64,000 nucleotides of DNA from Rhynochetos jubatus. Taxonomy: Eukaryota > Chordata > Aves > Eurypygiformes > Rhynochetidae. The translations under genes and the position numbers were made by a program. The notes beneath the pieces were generated by a model. That model had not been told where the DNA came from and searched no databases. It saw only the letters and a list, made by a program, of their open reading frames with translations. Each line of letters opens with the position of its first letter. The first letter of the stretch is position 1. The DNA is taken from assembly GCA_027574665.1 (NCBI GenBank), contig CM050656.1, positions 16,443,501 to 16,507,500 on the forward strand, given 5' to 3'. Below, piece after piece: positions 57,516-64,000 of the stretch.

Positions 57516-60500
57516 AAACTGCTACTTAGAGTGGTGTTTGCTTTTTTTACCATTATTTGCTTTTTTAAACCTCAGACTTCTTACACAAAAGCTATAAAAA
57601 GCATGAAGATTGCAAAGAAACCCTGAAAAGCTAGGGCATTACAGAGTGAAAACTAAGAAATTTCATCTGGTCTCCTTATTCACCTGTAGTAAAACAAGCT
57701 TTAACTTAATTTTAGGGACAGACATTAATAAGACTGCATTTCTCGTTTGCTGGGTGCCGAACTTGAGATATCTGGAATCTGACATCTAGAATGGTCCTGA
57801 GCATGGTGAAGTTAATGGTGAACCTAACTGAACATAGTTGTGGTTTGAACACATGGTGCTAAATACCCTCAAAATATCCAGCCTTGGGTGTCTTACACCG
57901 GGCATTCTAAATATTTGATATATTTTGTTTTGGCAAACTAGTTTAATATTCCCATCTGTATAATGGACATAATACCTTCTTTCCAATAAGCACCTTAATG
58001 TCACTAAGTGCTACACAGTCGGTGCTGTTAGACAGTCCCTGAGAACGCCTACCAGAGAGAGGCTGCAAGCAAGGGTGCACAGAATGTCTGTTTGGAGGGG
58101 CCTGGTAAGGCTCGGACATGATCAAAGCTGTACTAACTGCTCTGCAGTCTCAAGGCTGAGGTGCTTACAGGCATAACAAAACCCGGACCTTTGGGGTACA
58201 ACATCATTATCCACACAGCGGCACGAAGAGAAGGGAGAACTAGCTTTGACTGCCAGGATAAGAGGAGTACACTTGTTTTAGTTCAGCAGTCTGCTCCTGC
58301 CAGCTAGCACTCCTGGGCAGCCGAACAGCGGATGCCTGCTGCAACAGCATGCGACCATACCGCAGGGCCCCAGCGTGTGCTTCTCCTCCGCGCTTCCCTC
58401 TGCTGTTTACATGTATGACCCCTCCGACGTAGCTTGACTACCAGTATATAGCACTAACTTCTGCAGCTGAGATATATTCTTCACCACCAGCAGAAAGTTC
58501 AGAGGGCATAGGGATCCTGCAGAAGGTTTTGGGTGCCGCAAACGTGGACCTCAGCGAAGTTAGCCCTTGGGGGAACCTTGAGTCACCACTTCTTACCCAT
58601 GTGACCTCGTGTTCCTTGTATTTCCCCTCCCCTCACCAGTTTCAGGTCCGTGACAAAACCGTTTCCAACTGTATAACTTGGGGGGTTTTGTCCTAGAGGA
58701 AAACCAGTCACTTCTCCCTTGTCCTCTGTTCTACCAACACAGCGAGGATCCTTAGAAGCGAGACATGACTTTACAGAAACCGTGCTCATGAACCTTGTGG
58801 TCTTCAAATTACTATTGCAACAACCACAAAGAATTCTGGCTCACTGATTCCGAGGGGAACTGCTTTGCCATACTGACAAGGCAATGTAGCCACAGTCAAA
58901 ATCAATCCACTTTAAAAACATATACAACAGCTTTTTGTTTTATTAAGTGAAAAACAGTATTCTCTAGGAAGAAAGAAAGAGGCCTGTAGGCCATATATGT
59001 CTTCCAACAGAGACAACAGTTTGTTTGGTTTGGAGCACTGCATTTTCTGGGACATTTTGTTCAGTATAATGAATATTGAAGACAAGTTGCACGTCCTCTC
59101 TACCTTCGGGTAATGAAATTAAAAAAACCAAAACAGGTCACTAGCAAAATGTTGGGTTAAGTTAAAAAAAACCAGAAAACAGTTCTCTAATAAATTCTTG
59201 AATCCAGAGGCACCTTATCCTCTTTTCTCATCTCCTTCCACAAATATTTTCTAACTTAATTTCCCTCCCCCAGCTGATTTTTTGTCCTTCCAACTTAATC
59301 CCAAGATATTTTCCAATTGTTTAAAATGAGGGAACAGCAAAACACCCCAGTCGTCTATGGGTACAACTCAAAATGATGCTTCTACTACTGCAGCTGGGTA
59401 TTTACAGTGGTAATTTACAGAAAGGTTTCCTCCAAAATTCCTTACTGCTGACAGGGAATAAACGTCTCCATCATGCTCCACTGAAAAACTCACCCATTGC
59501 TTTACACAAATCAGAGCTACTGACGTTTTCTATTGTTTCGGGATTGTTTGTTTGTTTTAACCAAGCAGCTTCTTCCGAAAGATGGTTTCCTCGCAATGAT
59601 ACATTACTCGTAAGAAAAAAAAGTATCCTGGTTCGAATATTATTTACACAGAACAGAATTCATAGCCAAAAGAAGAAAAGACACTGGGACCACCTCTATA
59701 AAGAAATGTAATAAGATGCCTGCATGTATTAGTTGAGCCTTCTATTGAAGTTGTAATTTTACCTTGTTAGCGATCTTATTTTTACCGATTCCACAACATG
59801 TTTCTGGTGTCTTTTTATTTGCCCTCCCCTGCCCTAGGAAGTTCTTGTACTATTGTGTATCATTATTTTGTTCCTGTGAGTCCCTGGAAGAAAAGCCTCT
59901 GAATAATATGAGGATCTAGTCTTTCCTCTTGCCGGAAGGGAGAAAGATATTGTGTTTTTTCCACACGTAAGCACGCCGTGAGCTTCGCAGAATTACGCTG
60001 TGCATCAGTCTGCAATGATTCCAACTGAAATACCATTGCAAACTGAAACTACAAATAACGTGTAATTCCCTATTATCTCTGCTAGAAGTAGTGATGAAAA
60101 TCTTTGCTAATGACTTTTAGAGACACCCTTGCCATCTCTGATACTGGAATCAGCTGGTGAGATAAAGTTACAGAAAGTCCTTGTTAACATATTCTCAACT
60201 AAATCCCCCAAATCGAAATTACCATGGAAACTACTTATCCTTAAGGCATTAAGGATAGCTGAAATATTTGTCTCTTGACAAAAATGGGAGTGAGGGCAGA
60301 AAAAGATGGGATTGTGCATAATGAGGCCTTTGATGTTTCATTTACATCTATGTTAAGTAGAAATAACTTCAGTGAAGCAAGTTGAGTTACAGTTAAATTT
60401 GTTTATAGGACAGAAGGTCTGAGACATCACTAATTCAGGTTATTTCAAGATCTTTTTCCATTACCGTCATACATTTATGTTACCAGATTTCTCTTTCACT

Positions 60501-61034
60501 TTTCTAGTAAAGAGAAATTTAGTGATGCAAAGTAGTATTTGTATTTAAAATTAGTAGACATATTCCAAGCTTTGAGGCAATCCTTGGGACAAACTGAACT
60601 AATCAGTCCCAGTGAAGCTTGGAATTTTGCAGCCCAAGATTTAAAATGCCTCTAATTTAGCCCAACCCCCCACCCCCAAATCCCCAAGTACTGTTTCCAT
60701 GATAAAGTGTAGTCCTCACTGTGCAGCAACACTTGCACACCTCTCAGCTTACGAACAGAAAACCTCATTTCCAGTTTTACATTAATTACATCTCTTTAAT
60801 TAGTGTGTGTGGGGGGGGCTCGTTTCATTTTAACAGGCTTTAATGAAATTAAAAAATCAGGAACATTACCATCAAAAACGCCTATGGTTCCTTTTAAGCA
60901 GATGCTCCCCACAGCTTAACTCACCGCGGGCACATGTCTGAATGCGAAATGGGTGCATACTCAGAAACACTACTGGGCTACGATGTTACTATTGCTTGTG
61001 TAAATTCATCACGTCATCTTGGGCCTACAAGGAA

Positions 61035-61332
61035 GCTGGGGGGGCTTTTTACAAGGGCCTGTAGTGACAGAACAAGGGGTGATGGGTTTAAACTGAAAGT
61101 GGGGAGTTTTAGATTGGATATCAGGAAGAAATTCTTCCTGGAGAGAGAGGGTGGTGAAGCACTGGAACAGGTTGCACATAGAAGCTGTGGATGCCCCATC
61201 CCTGGAAGTGTTCAAGGCCAGGCTGGATGAGGCTTGGAGCAACCTGGTCTAGTTGGGGGGTGGCAGGGGGGGCGGATCTAGATGGTCTTTAAGGTCCCTT
61301 GCAACCCAACCCGTTCTGTGATTCTGTGATCT
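61035..61332 (+). mobile_element. CR1 LINE 3' end, sense
   Basis: AGATTGGATATCAGGAAGAA, CACTGGAACAGG, TCCCTGGAAGTGTTCAAGGC and the terminal ATTCTGTGATTCTGTG repeat identify a CR1 3' end. It is 5'-truncated and lies about 0.5 kb before the RPF1 start. Confidence 0.95.
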
Positions 61333-61822
61333 TCGCTGAGAGCTTCCCGTTTTAACGCGGGTAAGTTACACAGCAGCAATAACCTGTATGAAACACTCTC
61401 ATCTCAAGGCGTATGCCTGCAGAGCAAGTCGCTTAGCCGTTCCGCAGGTACCTGCAGCCGGGCAGCAGGCCGGGCGAGCCGCTCATGGCCTGCGCACCGC
61501 CCCTCTCAGCGCCGCGCCCATAGCCGGGCTCCGGGACCATCGCCAGAGCCCAGCCACGTCTCCTCGGCGCACCGAGCGCGACGGCACTTGGCTAGAAGCC
61601 CGCGCTCCCGCCCAAAGGCTTAACCGACACCGCCCCGCCGGCGGGCGGTCACCGCCACCAGCTACCGCAGTGCCAGCCCCGCCACTCTCGGCTGCCCCTT
61701 TGCGCATGCGCGGCCCGTCCTTCCGGCCTGCGGCTCCCGCGCCGGCGCAACGCGTGCTCTCCCGGCGGGCGGGGCAGAGGTCAAGGGTGAGGGGTCAGCT
61801 CCCGCCCGGTGGTGCCGGCAGC

Positions 61823-61981
61823 ATGGCAGGCGGCAGCGGCACGGTGGGCCCTGCGGCGGGGGATGGGGGGCCGCCGGCCCCGGAGCGGGTTCTCTTCCCG
61901 CCTACCTTCAGCGTGTCCGAGATCAAGAACAAGCAGCGGCGGCACTTCATGTTCCTTCGCTGGAAGCAGCAGCAGAGGAAG
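61823..61981 (+). CDS. RPF1: RPF1 exon 1
   Basis: It runs from ATG 61823 to AAG 61981 before GTGGGG. It encodes 53 residues, including [20 protein letters not shown] and WKQQQRK. Confidence 0.95.
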
Positions 61982-63710
61982 GTGGGGAGGGCCCAGCGCG
62001 GCGGCCGTTACCGGAGGGCGGGGGAGGCCCCGGCTGGGCGGCGGGTCTGGCTAACGGATCGCTCTCCCTCTCCTCCTAGGAGAAACTGGCCGCCAAGAAG
62101 AAGCGGAGGAAGGAGCGAGAAGCCCTCGGGGACAAAGTAAGGGCAGCGGCGTGCCGCGGCCAGGCCGCCCCCGCGGCACGGAGGGGATGCTCCGCCGCCA
62201 AGGGGGAAGGGCTCGCCTCGGTGACCGTTCTGCGGCTCGGCCTTGCGCTGGGGGTCTTGCCCAGTTCACCTTCGTGAGTGAAACGGCTTCTCCAGTGGAG
62301 CAGGGATCTCGATGCTCGCTGGCCGTGGTAGCCTTCGGAGACAGTGCTGGGTAGTGGAGGTTTCAAGCAGATGAGCTTAGAAATGTCGTTGTTAGGGTGT
62401 TAAACGATGCCCTGATCAGGCAGCGTGAATTTTAAGCTAATAACGATATAAAAGCAGACCCTTGAAAAGTCCAACCTGTTCAATGCGACTGCTATGGCAC
62501 TGTGTTGGTGTTACTATGAATTACACTCTAGTAAGTAATTTCTGTATTAATTAAACCAATCAAATCTGACCAAACCCTGCCCAGACCAGTTGTCTGTTCC
62601 CAAGTGTAGGCATAATCAAGGGCATTTCTTCTTTTCCTGAACTACTTAAAAGCATATTGACGGTTGAAGACAATCGTTTGTGAATTCCGGTATTGCCATA
62701 GTTGTGCAAGAGTAGTGCAAGTAAACAGGGTAAACATTATATATAGTACTTAAATTGGAGATATCAAGGCAAAAATGTGTTGCTTTTGAAAGCAGAGCTT
62801 TTTTCTTCTAGAAAAGAAAAAAACAAGTGGACAGAAAATTCCACTCTTTTTTTTTTTTAAACCCATTTCTTAATTAGCCTGAAATTAATCAATGTCACTG
62901 CTGTAGCGATGCGTCTCCTTCATATGGTGTTCTCTGGTGTCCCAATGCATAGTTTTAATTGAGGCGATGGTGTAATTTCTTTTTTAAAAGCTGGCATAAA
63001 ATAAATAATACTTGTAATCTGTGTAGAACTATACACTGCGTCACAGCAGTATGAATGTGTTTTTCACAATACATTTAAGAATTACATTAAGGTGTTATGT
63101 TAATGAACTTATTTATTTTAGGCACCTCCAAAAGCCATACCAAAGACTATTGAAAATCAGAGAGTATATGATGAAACAACTGTAGATCCCAATGATGAAG
63201 AGGTAACTCCTTAATTTCTGCATATGCTATTAAGTTAACCATTTTTTCTAAGAAGGGACATGAAATGGATTGATGAAACTTAACATTCAACACTCGCCTG
63301 TTAAGGTGTTGATGAATTACTTTTTACATGTGGTGGGTTCAGTAAGAAGGTACATCAATTCTTTCATTAGCTACATTAGGTATTTGCTTTTTCCATTGCT
63401 GTTTGTGATAGGATCACCTGTCAAACACTGTTCATCACACTAGATTCTTAAAAATATAAAACCCACTTGCCTTGTGATGATTAATTATAGGCTAGATCTT
63501 GTGGATTGGAAATTTTACTACTAAATTCAATTTCATCAGAATTTAGATCAGATTGAACAGTTGTTCTTCAATTATCTCATATATGGTGGATGAACAAGAC
63601 TTCTTTTCTTCCAGGTTGCTTTTGATGAAGCAACTGATGAATTTGCACCATACTTCAACAGACAGACAGTTCCCAAGATCCTTATTACAACATCAGACAG
63701 ACCTCGTGGG
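61823..63710 (+). CDS. RPF1: RPF1, ribosome production factor 1 (5' part only)
   Basis: Four exons (61823-61981, 62080-62136, 63122-63202, 63615-63710) join in phase 0 and encode the first 131 residues. RPF1 is a nucleolar Brix-domain protein needed for large-subunit rRNA processing and 60S assembly. Visible are a Gly/Ala/Pro-rich start, [20 protein letters not shown], a basic stretch [11 protein letters not shown], an acidic [11 protein letters not shown], and the start of the Brix domain at [14 protein letters not shown]. The rest of the Brix domain lies beyond the window. ATG 61823 is in good context (GCAGCATGG) and is the natural start. All introns are GT-AG. Confidence 0.96.
62080..62136 (+). 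CDS. RPF1: RPF1 exon 2
   Basis: The acceptor is CTCCTCCTAG and the donor GTAAGG. Nineteen codons read [19 protein letters not shown], a strongly basic, probably nucleolar-targeting stretch. Confidence 0.93.
62137..63121 (+). other. RPF1 intron 2
   Basis: GT-AG intron. It starts in the CpG island and becomes AT-rich. Nothing else was recognised. Confidence 0.75.
63122..63202 (+). CDS. RPF1: RPF1 exon 3
   Basis: The acceptor is TTATTTTAG and the donor GTAACT. Twenty-seven codons run from [18 protein letters not shown] to the acidic DPNDEE. Confidence 0.95.
63203..63614 (+). other. RPF1 intron 3
   Basis: GT-AG intron of 412 bp, AT-rich. Nothing else was recognised. Confidence 0.75.
63615..63710 (+). 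CDS. RPF1: RPF1 exon 4 (start of Brix domain)
   Basis: The acceptor is TCTTCCAG and the donor GTATGT. Thirty-two codons read [14 protein letters not shown], then [18 protein letters not shown]. The gene continues past the window edge; 63711-64000 is intron. Confidence 0.95.
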
Positions 63711-64000
63711 GTATGTATGCTTTACTTGGAGGGTTCTGAGCAGTCAGCTGGTTATAAAGTACCAAGGTTTTCATGCTATGTTTGGTAAATTAAAGCTGAA
63801 AATAATTGCTTTCACATGGATTTTTCTCCTGCTGTTGTATTTATTTATTTACCTTGTAGATAATCTATTCATTTCTTTAGCACTGTTGTTTTCCTTCATT
63901 AAAAAAACAAACACCAACCTCCTGTATATGCTCTTGTATGCACATGATCTGCATTACCTAATTGGGGAGATGAATGACATCTGTGAAAACCATAAAAGAA

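Larger units (their letters stand above)
41566..61437. other. DNASE2B-RPF1 intergenic, gene-poor interval
   Basis: About 20 kb without a recognisable gene exon on either strand. It contains CR1 fragments (51.4, 52.4-52.9, 54.6-54.8, 55.3, 57.0-57.5 and 61.0-61.3 kb), a 13-bp inverted repeat (41713-41745) and a poly-T run at 56429-56449. The open frames are short and unlike any family I know. Confidence 0.6.
61438..62270 (+). promoter_or_regulatory. CpG island, RPF1 promoter and first exons
   Basis: CpG-dense sequence surrounds the RPF1 start codon and its first two exons. There is no obvious TATA box. This fits a broadly expressed ribosome-biogenesis gene. Confidence 0.75.

Noticed and set aside
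61009..61242. Minus-strand frames upstream of RPF1
   Set aside because: They lie within the CR1 3' end and are shadows of the repeat.

Overview
The window looks like avian nuclear DNA. The evidence is vertebrate multi-exon genes with GT-AG introns, CpG-island promoters, young and ancient CR1 LINE fragments, and a solo LTR of a type I associate with bird ERVL elements. Gene order is SAMD13 (+), UOX (-), DNASE2B (+), RPF1 (+), the order known from human chromosome 1p31. No bacterial, phage, CRISPR, tRNA or rRNA feature was seen.

Region by region: 1-3.9 kb is upstream sequence with a CpG-rich promoter region. SAMD13 coding exons lie at 3.97-13.99 kb, and its largest intron holds a DNAJB-like retropseudogene split by a solo LTR. 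From 15 to 20.4 kb is intergenic. Urate oxidase (UOX) runs on the minus strand from 29.45 kb down to about 20.4 kb. A 0.63-kb GC-rich minisatellite and a CpG island (30.9-32.6 kb) precede DNASE2B, whose six exons run from 32.05 to 40.97 kb and encode a complete 362-residue acid nuclease. From 41.5 to 61.4 kb is a gene-poor interval with old CR1 relics. RPF1 starts in a CpG island at 61.8 kb and leaves the window after its fourth coding exon.

The four genes are unrelated in function: a small SAM-domain protein, purine catabolism, lysosome-type DNA degradation and 60S ribosome biogenesis. They are linked by conserved synteny, not by a shared pathway. I found no clearly new system.

The most interesting locus is UOX. 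Six exons keep open frames, matching phases and usable splice sites, giving a nearly full-length uricase reading frame. However, the residue aligned with the catalytic histidine is phenylalanine, and no clear peroxisomal C-terminus is visible. This fits a uricotelic animal that does not need uricase activity, and raises the question of why the frame is still open. Other points are a probable GC-AG intron in DNASE2B, and an LTR whose computed removal rejoins a broken J-domain.
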